Below are positions 26,685 through 35,464 of a DNA stretch of 64,000 nt, piece after piece; positions within the stretch are counted from its first letter, which is position 1, and every line of letters starts with the position of its first letter. A model generated the notes under the pieces. The model ran no database searches, had not been told where the DNA came from, and was given only the letters and a program-made list of their open reading frames with translations. The position numbers and the translations under genes are program-made. The DNA is from Streptacidiphilus sp. ASG 303. Its GTDB lineage: Bacteria; Actinomycetota; Actinomycetes; Streptomycetales; Streptomycetaceae. The DNA lies in contig NZ_JAJLRA010000004.1 of the NCBI RefSeq assembly GCF_020991365.1, positions 186,001 to 250,000 on the forward strand. Reading direction: 5' to 3'.

Positions 26685-27452
26685 ATGCGCGAGATCCTCG
26701 GAAGGCGACGGAGGAAGAGGTCGGCGCTGCCGGCCGCGGCCCTGACCTGCGCGGAGCAGTGGAAATGGCCGGTGCTGCCGGGCGCCGGGACCCAGCCGCG
26801 CCCGCTCCGCGACCGCTTCGCCGAGCGCGCCGGCGGCATCGGGGCCGCCGACGGCGGCGGGGACGCCGCAGGGGGTCCCGGAGGCCGCCAGGGCCGCGGC
26901 GACCGCCGCCGGACGGTCCGCTGCTGCGCCTGCCCCCGGCCGGACTGCCCGGTCCCGGGCGCCCACCCCCACGACCCGCCGCTGCTCGCGGCCACCACCG
27001 ACCCGGCGATGGTCCGGTGGTGGTGGACCCAGCGGCCCGACGCCCCGATCGTCGTCGCCACCGGAGGCGCCGTCGCGGCGGTGAGCCTCCCCGCCGCCGC
27101 CGGCGCCCGGGTCCTCGACTACTTCGACGCGCTGCACGTGCGGACCGGTCCGGTGGTGGCCACCCCGACCCGCCACGTGCTGCTCGTCGCGCCCTTCGGC
27201 TTCGACGAGCTGGGCGAACTGCTGGTCCGTCAGGAGAACGTGCCCACCTCGCTGCGCTACCACGGGCCCGGCGGCTACGTGGTGCTGCCGCCGTCCCGGA
27301 CCGGCCGCGGCGCGGTGCGGTGGGAGCGCCCGCCGGCGGCCGCCGACGGCGCGCCGGGCGGGGCCCCCTGGCTGCCGCGGGTCGGCGACCTCCTGGACGC
27401 GCTGGTGGCGGCGAGCACCGCGACGCCCGACGGCAGCCGTCTGGCGTACTGA
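26685..27452 (+). CDS. Primase-polymerase (Prim-Pol) N-terminal domain protein
   Basis: A 255-residue protein resembling the N-terminal part of bifunctional DNA primase/polymerases, with CPRPDCPVPGAHPHDPPLL and WWTQRPDAPIVVATGG, as in the many short Streptomyces homologues. The usual catalytic acidic residues of active Prim-Pol are not clear: the segment that should carry them reads VAAVSLPAAAG. These short homologues lack a helicase domain and their role is unknown. The ATG follows GGAAAGGAACGAG. Confidence 0.75.
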   Translation: MREILGRRRRKRSALPAAALTCAEQWKWPVLPGAGTQPRPLRDRFAERAGGIGAADGGGDAAGGPGGRQGRGDRRRTVRCCACPRPDCPVPGAHPHDPPLLAATTDPAMVRWWWTQRPDAPIVVATGGAVAAVSLPAAAGARVLDYFDALHVRTGPVVATPTRHVLLVAPFGFDELGELLVRQENVPTSLRYHGPGGYVVLPPSRTGRGAVRWERPPAAADGAPGGAPWLPRVGDLLDALVAASTATPDGSRLAY

Positions 27453-27919
27453 GGCCCGGCGGAACGGAGCCGTGCCGACGGGCCCTGCCCGGGCCGGGAC
27501 GGTGCCTGACCGCGCCGGTGCCGGGCCGCCGGCCGTCCGGTGCGCGCCTCCGCCGGAGGGGCCGCGGGGCCCCGGTACGCCGACGGCCCGCCACCGGGCC
27601 GCAGGGGCCGGGGACGGGCCGGGAAGTCGAACGCCCGGCCGCTGGCGACGGGGGATGCACCAGCGACCGGGCTGTTTAAACGGTAACAAGGATCGGACGA
27701 TCCGCAAATTCACACGACCGATCCCGACCTGGATGTTCGGTCGCGACGACGGAAATGTGACAGGTCTCACGCGATTCGTGACCGGTCCGGTGCGGAGCCC
27801 GTCCCGATCCCGACGGATCCGCCTCGCGGGCGGTCCGCCGCCGGCGGGGCGCCGTCTGCGGGGAAGCGGCTGCGGGGGCCGGCTGCGGGCCCCGCCGCGG
27901 GGGGCGGGGCCCGGAACGG
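27453..27919. other. Convergent intergenic region with AT-rich, dyad-rich island
   Basis: This 467-bp gap lies between two genes that end towards each other, so no gene starts here. Positions about 27672-27790 are strikingly AT-rich for this genome (GTTTAAACGGTAACAAGG, GGAAATGTGACAGG). It holds dyads GGATC/GATCC (27690-27703), GACCGA/TCGGTC (27716-27742) and GTGA/TCAC (27757-27770). It could be an RNA gene promoter or protein-binding region. No confident coding frame was found. Confidence 0.5.
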
Positions 27920-28918
27920 TCAGCCGAGGGTGATCTGGCGGTTCACCAGACCCGCCCGCACCCGGCGCTCCTCCGCCGTGAGCGGCGCGGGCGCGGCCAG
28001 GACGTCGGCCAGCCGCTCCGCGAAGGCCGCCGCCGGCTTCTCGCAGTCCGCCGCCGACATCTCCCGGGGCAGGTCCCAGACCGGCACGGTCAGCCCGTGC
28101 GCCCGGAACGAGCCCACCAGCCGGGTGCCCTCGCCGAGCGAGGCCTCGCCGGCGGCGGAGAGCCGTGCCAGCGCGTCCAGCAGTTCCTCCTCCGGGTGGG
28201 TGGTCACCCACCGCAGGTGGTTCTTCTCCGGCGTGCCGCACCAGTACGCGGACTCCACGCCCTGCAGCCGCTCGGTGGGGATGACCGAGGCGTTCGCCCG
28301 CTCCAGGGACGCCGCCACCTCGCCGGAGGCGGTCTCCGCGTCCTCCAGCCAGAAGTCGAAACCGGTGTGGACGGTCGGCACCACCGGCGCGGACAGATCC
28401 AGCAGGTCCTGCAGGCGCGGACCGCCGGGCGCGGGGCGGCGCCCCGGCACGGGGCTGCCCGGCTCGGCCGCCAGCGCCTGCTCCAGGGCGTCCGCCAGGT
28501 CCCGGCTGACGTCGCCGGAGGACGCCTGGGTCTGCAGGCCCAGCAGCACCGAGCCGTCCGCGCGGCGCATCGCCGGCCAGGCCATCGGCAGCACCGTGGC
28601 CAGCGTCACCGACGGCTGCTCCCCCTCGCCGGCGACGCCCTGGCGGAGCGTCAGGGGCGCGGTGGCGGCGGGCACCAGCTCGCGCATCGCCACCCAGTCC
28701 GCCTCGCCGGGCAGCCCCTCGAACGGGCGCTGCACCAGCTGCTGCACGGCGTGCGCGGCCTCCCGGCCGTGGCAGGCCTTGTACCGGCGGCCGGACCCGC
28801 AGGGGCAGGGCTCGCGGGCGCCGACGACCGGGACCGATCCGGGATCGGCGGCGGTCTCCTGCGACGCGGCGGCGGACGGCTTGCGCTGGGACGCCTTCTT
28901 GGCGGCCTTCTTGGCCAT
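27920..28918 (-). CDS. SEC-C motif protein (DUF5926-like)
   Basis: A 332-residue cytoplasmic protein. After a Lys/Ala-rich start (MAKKAAKKASQRK) comes a zinc-binding SEC-C motif, PCPCGSGRRYKACHG (about residues 37-51). The remaining 280 residues are the conserved region common to actinobacterial members, with FDFWLEDAE and WVTTHPEEELLDALARL. SEC-C motifs bind zinc and often bring proteins to ribosomes or SecA substrates, but the role of this family is unknown. The ATG at 28918 fits the start of the Lys-rich segment. Confidence 0.85.
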   Translation of the reverse strand: MAKKAAKKASQRKPSAAASQETAADPGSVPVVGAREPCPCGSGRRYKACHGREAAHAVQQLVQRPFEGLPGEADWVAMRELVPAATAPLTLRQGVAGEGEQPSVTLATVLPMAWPAMRRADGSVLLGLQTQASSGDVSRDLADALEQALAAEPGSPVPGRRPAPGGPRLQDLLDLSAPVVPTVHTGFDFWLEDAETASGEVAASLERANASVIPTERLQGVESAYWCGTPEKNHLRWVTTHPEEELLDALARLSAAGEASLGEGTRLVGSFRAHGLTVPVWDLPREMSAADCEKPAAAFAERLADVLAAPAPLTAEERRVRAGLVNRQITLG

Positions 28919-29107
28919 GGTGCGGGTCTCCCCAATGCGGTGACGCGACCGGCGGTGCCGGGTGCGCGGTTCTCGGTGCGTGGTTCTCGGTACGCCGTTC
29001 CCGGCGGGTGGTTCTCTCCGCCGGGAAGCGTATCCGGGCGTGCCGGGGCCGAGGCCGCTTCGGCGCGCCCGCCCCGCGGCGGCGGCGCGTCGGACGGGCC
29101 GCCGTGC

Positions 29108-29183
29108 CGGGGCGGGGGAAGCCGGGGGCGGGGGAGGCGACGGGCCGGGGCGGGGGAGGGGGAGGGGCCGGGGCGCGGGGGCG
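29108..29183 (+). other. G-run tract able to form G-quadruplexes
   Basis: Ten or more runs of three to five G separated by one to four bases fall within about 76 bp on the plus strand (GGGGCGGGGGAAGCCGGGGG is one part). It lies in the 472-bp gap 28919-29390 between the SEC-C gene start and the end of the next minus-strand gene. The gap also has a loose repeat of GGTTCTCGGT near 28967-29012. No gene was found in it. Confidence 0.6.
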
Positions 29184-29390
29184 GTCCGGTCGGCGTGCGT
29201 CGCGTGCGCGTGCCCGTCGGCCGTCGCCGAAAAGGGCTGACGGAATATCAGGAATTCCTCACCGCAGGGACTGCCGCACAGGCTCCGCCGCCGGCCTCCC
29301 GCCGCGGGGACCGACCGCCCGCCGCCCCGGCCGGCCGCCGTGCTGCCCGCCGTGCCGCGCGGCCCGGTGCGCCTGCGTTGCCACGCCCCG

Positions 29391-30068
29391 TCAGGCGGGT
29401 TCGCCGCCCGCCGCCGGGGGCCGCGCCGCGGACAGGCCGAGGTCGGACGCCGCGGGGACCTGCAGCGCGGCCGGCCGGCGGCCGTGCGCCGTGCGCCGCG
29501 CGTGGCGCGCCCGTACGGGGAGCACCGCCCAGACCGTCACCTCGCCGGGGGCGTCGCGCACCCCCCAGTCCGAGGCGAGCCGGCCGACGATGCTCAGGCC
29601 GCGGCCGCCGTGCGAGGTGAGCGAGGGCCGGGCGCTGCGCGGCCGGGTGGCCGCACCGCCGTCGGTGACCTCCAGGGTGAGCAGCCCGTCCTCGTGGACC
29701 TGCCAGCCCACCAGGACGCCGCCGACGTCCTCCGCGTCCCCGGACTCCCAGGGCCCCCGGTGCTCCCCGGGTCTCCCGTCGGCAGCCCTCCGGCCCGCCT
29801 CCCCGGAGGCGGCCCCGCCCGCCGGTCCGCCGGGGCCGTGGGCGGCCCGGTCGAGGTCGGGCAGCGGTGCGAGCGGCCGTGCGTGGCGGCACGCGTTGCT
29901 GAGCAGTTCGGACAGGATCAGGACCGCGTCGTCGACGACCGTCTCCGGTACCCGCCGGTCGCAGAGCTCCCGGCGCAGGCGTCGCCGCGCGGCTCCGACA
30001 CTCGCTGGACCATGCGGCAGTGCCATGGTCGACGTAGTCGGCACCTCGTGCGCCATCACCAACGCCAC
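29391..30068 (-). CDS. Anti-sigma-type histidine-kinase-like ATPase
   Basis: A 225-residue RsbW-like ATPase. The N box is ILSELLSNACRHA, the G1 box VTDGGAATRPR, and the G2 box GGRGLSIVGRLASDWG. About 60 residues rich in Gly and Pro are inserted between N and G1. The GTG at 30068 is chosen because AAGGAGGT (30076-30083) lies seven bases before it; an ATG four codons later is also possible. It is a single gene without an adjacent sigma factor or anti-anti-sigma factor. Confidence 0.85.
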   Translation of the reverse strand: MALVMAHEVPTTSTMALPHGPASVGAARRRLRRELCDRRVPETVVDDAVLILSELLSNACRHARPLAPLPDLDRAAHGPGGPAGGAASGEAGRRAADGRPGEHRGPWESGDAEDVGGVLVGWQVHEDGLLTLEVTDGGAATRPRSARPSLTSHGGRGLSIVGRLASDWGVRDAPGEVTVWAVLPVRARHARRTAHGRRPAALQVPAASDLGLSAARPPAAGGEPA

Positions 30069-30257
30069 CCCCGAGACCTCCTTCACCGCATGCCTACCGC
30101 ATGCCGAGAGGTGAATGCCCAGGGTGAATGAACGGGAAACGGGTATTCCACGATCGCCCGAAGTCGGAATATGACACACAACACGATGGAGACAATCGGT
30201 AATGTGATGATTACCCGAGGTCGTGCCCGGGGATTGGTCCTGTCCGGGCGGAACCGG

Positions 30258-31307
30258 TCAGCTCCGGTCCCGTTCCCGGCCGGGAGCGCGGCCCGGCGTC
30301 CGGCCCGAGGCCGCGCCGGGGTCCGGAAGGAGCCCGCCGGCGCCCGTCCGCGGCCCCTCCGCGACAGGCCGCACGCCCGGCGACCCCCCGCCGCGGCCCA
30401 GCTGGCCGAGCACCTGCCGCGGCCGGTTGGTGATGATCGCGTCCACGCCGAGCCGCAGGCACAGCTCCACGTCCGCCGGCTCGTCCACCGTCCACACGTG
30501 CACCCGGTGCCCCGCCCGGTGCAGCCGCGCCACGAACCCCGGGTTGGCCCGCACCAGGTCGATGCCCGGCCCGGCGATCCCCGTGCCGCGCGGCAGCGAC
30601 CCGTCCCGGAACCGCAGCGGGAGGCGCTCCATCAGGAAGACCGTGGGGATGCTCGGCGCCGCCTGCCGCACCCGGCGCAGCGACAGCTGCGAGAAGCTCA
30701 TGATCCGCACCGGCGGCGGCTCCGCGCCCCCGCCCGCCCGCCCCCCGCCGTGCCCCGGCAGCCCGAAGCGGTGCAGCAGCCGCAGCAGCTCCGCCTCCAC
30801 CCGGCCCGCGTACCGGGTCGGGTGCTTGGTCTCGATCGCCAGCTCCACGCGGCGTCCGGCGTCCGCGACCAGCTCCAGCAGCCGCTCCAGCGTCAGCACC
30901 GAGGACCGCTCCGGATCGGCCTCCCGGCCCGCCGCCGTCCCCGTACCGGCCGGGCCCGGCGCCGGCGGCACCCGGTCCGGCGCCTCCGGCTCCCCGGGCG
31001 GCCCGCCGTCCTTCCACGACCCGAAGTCCAGCTCCGCGAGCTGCGCCAGCTCCAGCGTCGACACCACCCCGCGGCCGTCGGAGGTGCGGTCCACCCGGCG
31101 GTCGTGCACGCACACCAGGTGGCCGTCGGCGGTCAGCCGCACGTCGCACTCCAGGGCGTCCGCGCCCTCCTCGATCGCCAGCCGGTAGGCGGCCAGGGTG
31201 TGCTCGGGCACGGCGTCCGACGAGCCGCGGTGGGCGACCACGCGGACGGCGGACCGGTTCGGCACGGCCAGCAGGGGCACGGGTGCGGGGGGTGTCGCTG
31301 TGCTCAC
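30258..31307 (-). CDS. Glycerophosphodiester phosphodiesterase
   Basis: A 349-residue GDPD family enzyme that splits glycerophosphodiesters to glycerol 3-phosphate and an alcohol. The catalytic segments are VVAHRGSSDAVPEHTL, with the two His/Arg region, ALECDVRLTADGHLVCVHD with metal Glu and Asp, and ELAIETKHP. The end is VDEPADVELCLRLGVDAIITNRP. There is no signal peptide, so it is cytoplasmic. A Pro/Gly insert near residues 100-135 and a low-complexity tail after about 305 are unusual. Confidence 0.93.
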   Translation of the reverse strand: MSTATPPAPVPLLAVPNRSAVRVVAHRGSSDAVPEHTLAAYRLAIEEGADALECDVRLTADGHLVCVHDRRVDRTSDGRGVVSTLELAQLAELDFGSWKDGGPPGEPEAPDRVPPAPGPAGTGTAAGREADPERSSVLTLERLLELVADAGRRVELAIETKHPTRYAGRVEAELLRLLHRFGLPGHGGGRAGGGAEPPPVRIMSFSQLSLRRVRQAAPSIPTVFLMERLPLRFRDGSLPRGTGIAGPGIDLVRANPGFVARLHRAGHRVHVWTVDEPADVELCLRLGVDAIITNRPRQVLGQLGRGGGSPGVRPVAEGPRTGAGGLLPDPGAASGRTPGRAPGRERDRS

Positions 31308-31376
31308 GCGGCCCAGCGTACGGGCGACCCGCCCCCGGCCGTCCGCGACGCCGCGGACGGCCGGGTGAACACCGCG

Positions 31377-32798
31377 CTACGGGCGGGCGGCCGCCTCCGG
31401 GGCGTCCTGCGCGGGGGCCCCCGCGCCCCGGCCGCGCCGGCCCAGCGGCACCAGGGCCCAGGTCACCAGGGCGGGCACCAGGAAGGCGAGGAGCGACGCC
31501 GAGGTCCACTCCTGCGGGCCGAAGCCCGCCCAGCCGTGCACCCGCCCCCAGAAGTCCGTCCACCAGGCGCCGATGTCGGACGGGGCCAGGAACTGGTACG
31601 TCACGAAGCCCAGCAGCCACGGCAGCAGCATCAGCGGCCGCGACGGCGCCCCGTCGGACATGTCCCAGCCGCCGTGCCGCCCGCGGCCCAGGAAGAAGTC
31701 GACCGCCAGCACGGCCAGCAGCGGCACGAAGACCGAACCGATCAGCCCGAGGAAGCCGTAGTACCAGTCGGCGAACTCCTTCACCGGCAGCGCCAGCACC
31801 GTCACCAGCACGCCGGTCCCGACGGTCAGCACCCGCCGGTCCACCCGGGGGAAGAGGTTGTGGACGGACATCGCGGTCGAGTACACGTTGGCGAAGGACT
31901 GGTCCGTCTCGCGCAGCACCAGCACGGCGAAGAACAGCCAGCCGGCGGTGACCCCGAGGAAGGTGTCGAAGATCTTCGTGCTGTCCCCCTGGACCTGCAG
32001 CAGCGCCATCAGCCCCAGGACGAAGCACCACACCTGGGCGACCGTGTAGCCGGCGAAGGTGCCCCAGAACGCCGAGCCGGGGGTCCGCGAGTGCCGCGTG
32101 TAGTCGGCGGCCAGCGGGACGAAGGAGATCGACACCGCCAGCACGTAGTCGGTGGCGCCCAGGAAGCCGTGCCAGTTGCCCGCGCCCGGGTCCGGCACCC
32201 CCTGCCGCACCAGCTGCACCGTGAAGTACACCATCGACACGCCCACCGCCACGGCCACGTACCGGCGCAGCAGGGCGATCGCGCCCAGCGGCCGCACGGT
32301 CAGGGCCGTGGTCACGGCGCCCGCCAGCACCACGTACAGCCAGTGCCAGCCGCGGCCGTGGGTGAGCGCCTCGGCGCCCATCGCGATGACGGTCAGCTCG
32401 TACACGCCCCAGCCGACGCACTGCACGATGTTCAGCACGGTCGGCACGTAGGAGAGCCGGGTGCCGAACAGGCCGCGCAGCACCGCCATGGCGGGCGCCC
32501 CGGTGCGGGCGCCGATGACCGCCGCCACCGCCAGCATCGCGGTGCCGACCGCGGTGCCGACCGCGATCGCCGTCACCGAGGCGGCGAAGGACAGCTGGGC
32601 CTTCCCGGTGCCGAGCACGGTCACCGCGCTGCTGAAGCCGATGAGGCTCACGCCCAGGTTCAGCCAGAAGGCCGCCTGGTCGCGGAAGCCCAGCGGGCGG
32701 GGCGGGTCGGTGTCCAGGACCAGCGGGGCCTCGCCCGGGGGCTGCGACGCCCCCGCGGAGGCCGGTGCGGACAGGGACGTGGACGATGAAGCCGTCAC
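31377..32798 (-). CDS. cytX: NCS1-type transporter, CytX-like (probable hydroxymethylpyrimidine uptake)
   Basis: A 473-residue membrane protein of the NCS1 (nucleobase:cation) family with about 12 segments, including FWLNLGVSLIGFSS and FVPLAADYTRHSR. A TPP riboswitch directly upstream ties it to thiamine supply, which in this family points to hydroxymethylpyrimidine (CytX). The GTG at 32798 is translated from a GGGAG in the 3' end of the riboswitch. The symbol rests on family plus riboswitch context; the substrate is inferred. Confidence 0.88.
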   Translation of the reverse strand: MTASSSTSLSAPASAGASQPPGEAPLVLDTDPPRPLGFRDQAAFWLNLGVSLIGFSSAVTVLGTGKAQLSFAASVTAIAVGTAVGTAMLAVAAVIGARTGAPAMAVLRGLFGTRLSYVPTVLNIVQCVGWGVYELTVIAMGAEALTHGRGWHWLYVVLAGAVTTALTVRPLGAIALLRRYVAVAVGVSMVYFTVQLVRQGVPDPGAGNWHGFLGATDYVLAVSISFVPLAADYTRHSRTPGSAFWGTFAGYTVAQVWCFVLGLMALLQVQGDSTKIFDTFLGVTAGWLFFAVLVLRETDQSFANVYSTAMSVHNLFPRVDRRVLTVGTGVLVTVLALPVKEFADWYYGFLGLIGSVFVPLLAVLAVDFFLGRGRHGGWDMSDGAPSRPLMLLPWLLGFVTYQFLAPSDIGAWWTDFWGRVHGWAGFGPQEWTSASLLAFLVPALVTWALVPLGRRGRGAGAPAQDAPEAAARP

Positions 32799-32802
32799 GG
32801 CC

Positions 32803-32918
32803 AGTGCTCCCTACGCCGGCATTACCCGGTCAGGTTCCGGCGGTCGGCGCCCCCTCGGTCCGCTGCTGCGGCCGACCGGCGCCCTCTCAGCCTGGTCTGG
32901 GTCCAAGCTCCCGCGTGT
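32803..32918 (-). promoter_or_regulatory. TPP riboswitch (THI element)
   Basis: On the minus strand the conserved elements occur in order: GGGAGC near 32912-32907, CTGAGAG at 32890-32884, GGAACCTGA at 32838-32830, and GGGTAATGCCGGCGTAGGGA ending near 32808. These match the TPP aptamer, with a GC-rich variable arm between CTGAGAG and GGAACCTGA. The 3' GGGAG serves as ribosome site for the transporter start 9 bases later, so thiamine pyrophosphate binding should block translation. Confidence 0.93.
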
Positions 32919-33090
32919 CAGTTCGAGAAGACATGGTAGGCGTAAGGGCAGGCTCCGCCAAGGCCGGCGACCTGCACACATCAAACCGGCCTAAGGAACC
33001 CGTCGTCCGCACGGGTGTGCTGCTTACGGCGCCCAGACGGACGATGGGAAATGCTGGGGACCAAGGTCCTGTCATCCATGGAGGTCGTCC

Positions 33091-34671
33091 GTGAGCACCG
33101 AGCACGAGAGTGGGTTCACCGGGCCGCAGGGGGCACAGCCCGCCGGCGGCCACGACGCGGTGGGTCCGGCTCCCGACCGTACGGCGCCGCAGCCCGCCGT
33201 GCCGTCGGACGGTGCGGCGCCCGCAGCCCCGGCGGCGGACCGCCCGTACCCGGCAGCCCCTCCGCCGCCGCAGCAGCCCGCGGGGGCGTACCCGCCGCCC
33301 TCCGCCTACCCGCTTCCGCCCGCCCACGACGCGCCGTACGGCGTCCCCGCGGGCGCGCCCTACGGCCCCGGGCAGGGCGCCGGCCCGGCCGGCCCGGCCG
33401 GGAGCGCGGCCGACCGCGCCTCCTGGCCGCCGCCCAGCGGCCACCCCTTCGGCGCCGGGCACCCCGTCGGCGGCTGGGGCGCGCCCGGACAGCCCGGCGG
33501 TCCCGACCGTGACGGCGGCGCACCGCGCCGCGGGCGCGGCGGCATGGTCGCGCTGATCGCCGCCGTGGCCCTCGCGGCCGGCGGCATCGGCGGCGGCATC
33601 GGCGCCTGGGCCGCGGACGACTCCGCCTCCGGCTCCTCCACCACCAGCACCACCGTCTCCTCGACGGTCGACAAGGCCGCCCTCAACCGGGCCCCCACGT
33701 CGGTCGCCGGCATCGCCGCCAAGGCGCTGCCCAGCACCGTCACCATCAAGGCCGAGGGCTCCCAGGAGTCCGGCACGGGCACCGGCTTCGTCTACGACAC
33801 CGAGGGCCACATCCTCACCAACAACCACGTGGTCGCCCCGGCGGCCGACGGCGGCAAGCTCACCGTGAAGTTCTCCGACGGCTCCAGCTACCGCGCCTCC
33901 GTGGTCGGCCGCGCCGAGGGCTACGACGTGGCCGTGGTCAAGCTCGACAACCCGCCCAAGGGCCGGCTGAGCCCGCTGCCGCTCGGCGACTCCGACAAGG
34001 TCGCGGTCGGCGACGCCACCGTCGCCATCGGCGCCCCCTTCGGCCTGGAGGGCACCGTCACCACGGGCATCGTCAGCGCCAAGGACCGGCCCGTCGCCTC
34101 CGGCGACTCCACCGGCGCCCAGGCGTCATACATGAACGCCCTCCAGACGGACGCCTCCATCAACCCCGGCAACTCCGGCGGCCCGCTGCTCAACGCCGGC
34201 GGGCAGGTCATCGGCATCAACTCGGCCATCCAGTCCACCGGCGGCGGTGGCGGCAGCAGCCCCTTCGGCGGGCAGACCGAGCAGGCCGGCAGCATCGGCC
34301 TCGGCTTCGCCATCCCGATCAACCAGGCCAAGTGGGTCGCCGACACGCTGATCCGCACCGGCCAGCCGGTGTACGCCATCCTCGGCGTGCTGCGGAACGA
34401 CAACTACAACGGCGACGGCGCCCAGATCATGCCGTCCGACGTCCAGGGCACCCCGGCCGTCACCCCCGGCGGACCCGCCGACAAGGCCGGCCTCAAGCCG
34501 GGCGACGTCATCACCAGGCTCGACGGCGTGCCGATCGACAGCGGACCGACCCTGGTCAGCGAGATCTGGTCGCACCGGCCGGGCGAGAAGGTGGAGGTCG
34601 TCTACACCCACGACGGCCAGAGCCGCACCACCACCATCACCCTCGGCGAGCGCAAGGGCGACAGCCGGTAG
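33091..34671 (+). CDS. HtrA/DegP-type serine protease with PDZ domain
   Basis: A 526-residue membrane-anchored protease. Residues 1-148 are a Pro/Ala/Gly-rich cytoplasmic region, about 150-175 a single membrane helix (MVALIAAVALAAGGIGGGIG), 200-420 the trypsin-like domain, and 425-520 a PDZ domain (GGPADKAGLKPGDVITRLDG). The catalytic triad is His in TNNHVV, Asp in GYDVAVVKL and Ser in GNSGGPLL. It degrades misfolded extracytoplasmic proteins; in Streptomyces such genes answer to secretion stress (CssRS). The GTG at 33091 has GGAGG upstream. Confidence 0.94.
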   Translation: MSTEHESGFTGPQGAQPAGGHDAVGPAPDRTAPQPAVPSDGAAPAAPAADRPYPAAPPPPQQPAGAYPPPSAYPLPPAHDAPYGVPAGAPYGPGQGAGPAGPAGSAADRASWPPPSGHPFGAGHPVGGWGAPGQPGGPDRDGGAPRRGRGGMVALIAAVALAAGGIGGGIGAWAADDSASGSSTTSTTVSSTVDKAALNRAPTSVAGIAAKALPSTVTIKAEGSQESGTGTGFVYDTEGHILTNNHVVAPAADGGKLTVKFSDGSSYRASVVGRAEGYDVAVVKLDNPPKGRLSPLPLGDSDKVAVGDATVAIGAPFGLEGTVTTGIVSAKDRPVASGDSTGAQASYMNALQTDASINPGNSGGPLLNAGGQVIGINSAIQSTGGGGGSSPFGGQTEQAGSIGLGFAIPINQAKWVADTLIRTGQPVYAILGVLRNDNYNGDGAQIMPSDVQGTPAVTPGGPADKAGLKPGDVITRLDGVPIDSGPTLVSEIWSHRPGEKVEVVYTHDGQSRTTTITLGERKGDSR

Positions 34672-34740
34672 CCCGCCCCGCGCGGCATGCCGATCTCCGC
34701 ACCCCGGCCCGGCCGCGACCCGTTAGGCTGACCTCCGCCA

Positions 34741-34829
34741 GGAGGGCTGCCCGAGTGGCCTAAGGGAACAGTCTTGAAAACTGTCGCCAGGGGTGACCCT
34801 GGCCGAGGGTTCGAATCCCTCGCCCTCCG
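34741..34829 (+). tRNA. tRNA-Ser (anticodon UGA)
   Basis: An 89-nt class II tRNA. The acceptor arms GGAGGGC (34741-34747) and GCCCTCC (34822-34828) pair, discriminator G at 34829; CCA is not encoded. The anticodon stem is 34768-34772/34780-34784 with UGA at 34775-34777. The long variable arm (about 34786-34803) marks it as Ser. Its 3' part from 34771 is the attL copy left by the integrated element. Confidence 0.97.
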
Positions 34830-34831
34830 CG
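34771..34831 (+). repeat. attL (61-bp direct repeat, in tRNA-Ser)
   Basis: Identical to 50046-50106. It starts in the 3' side of the anticodon stem region and runs two bases past the acceptor end, so integration leaves a complete tRNA gene at this end. Confidence 0.95.
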
Positions 34832-34843
34832 CGAGCCGTACAA

Positions 34844-34880
34844 ACCGGCCCCTGACCAGTACCAACGGTCAGGGGCCGGT
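34844..34880 (+). terminator. tRNA-Ser terminator, element-borne copy
   Basis: ACCGGCCCCTGACC (34844-34857) and GGTCAGGGGCCGGT (34867-34880) form a perfect 14-bp hairpin just after the tRNA. A nearly identical hairpin follows attR. As the element supplies the DNA right of the crossover, this copy comes from the element. Confidence 0.85.
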
Positions 34881-34934
34881 GGCGTGTCTGGTGACCCTTG
34901 CTTCCCGGGACTCCCCGTTGCTCCCCGCCCGTCA

Positions 34935-34952
34935 TGGCACGCGAATGGCACG
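34935..34952. promoter_or_regulatory. Candidate integrase arm-type site, left
   Basis: TGGCACGCGAATGGCACG occurs here and exactly once more at 49946-49963. In the excised circle the two copies flank attP as direct repeats, each about 80-105 bp from the core, as arm-type sites do in pSAM2. The motif itself contains GGCAC twice. Confidence 0.65.
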
Positions 34953-35020
34953 GCATGCTCCGCTGGATCCTCCGGCGACGGGCACGCGGCGCGCTCGGTC
35001 TGCTCGGCGGGCGTCTGCGG

Positions 35021-35464
35021 CTACGGCCGGGCTGTGTGATCCGGATGGCCGTGGGTACGCCGGTCCTCCTTCATCCACGCCTCGTACAGGTGCTCACGCC
35101 CCTGGACGAGCTCGCCGCGGATCTTCTCCTCGACCGCCGCGAACGGGCGGTAGTAGGTGGCGTTGTACGCCTCGATGATCTGGAAGGTCCAGTGCCCGGG
35201 GATGACGTTGCGGCCCACCACCTCGGTCTCCAGCAGCCCGGCAGCCTCCTCATGCCCTGCCTCCCTCAGGAGGCGCACAGCCTCCCCCAGAGCCAGGTCT
35301 GCGCCTCCTGTGAGCTGGTGGAAGGCGTACAGGTGGCCTCGGGCCCTCTCTGTGGTCTCCAGGGCCTCTGAGAGCTTTCCCACCGCCTCCACGGTCGTCT
35401 TGTCCACACTGGCCGGCCACCGGTGTGCCTCGTCTGGCTGCTCTTGCTTCGGTGCGGGACTCAT
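35021..35464 (-). CDS. Unidentified AICE protein
   Basis: A 147-residue protein, predicted mainly helical and soluble, with TTVEAVGKLSEALETTERARG, LYAFHQLTGGADLALGEAV and the end KEDRRTHGHPDHTARP. I know no function for it. The ATG at 35464 (MSPAPKQEQPDE) follows AAGGGTCC weakly; in-frame codons further upstream lack normal codon bias. It is the gene closest to attL. Confidence 0.7.
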   Translation of the reverse strand: MSPAPKQEQPDEAHRWPASVDKTTVEAVGKLSEALETTERARGHLYAFHQLTGGADLALGEAVRLLREAGHEEAAGLLETEVVGRNVIPGHWTFQIIEAYNATYYRPFAAVEEKIRGELVQGREHLYEAWMKEDRRTHGHPDHTARP

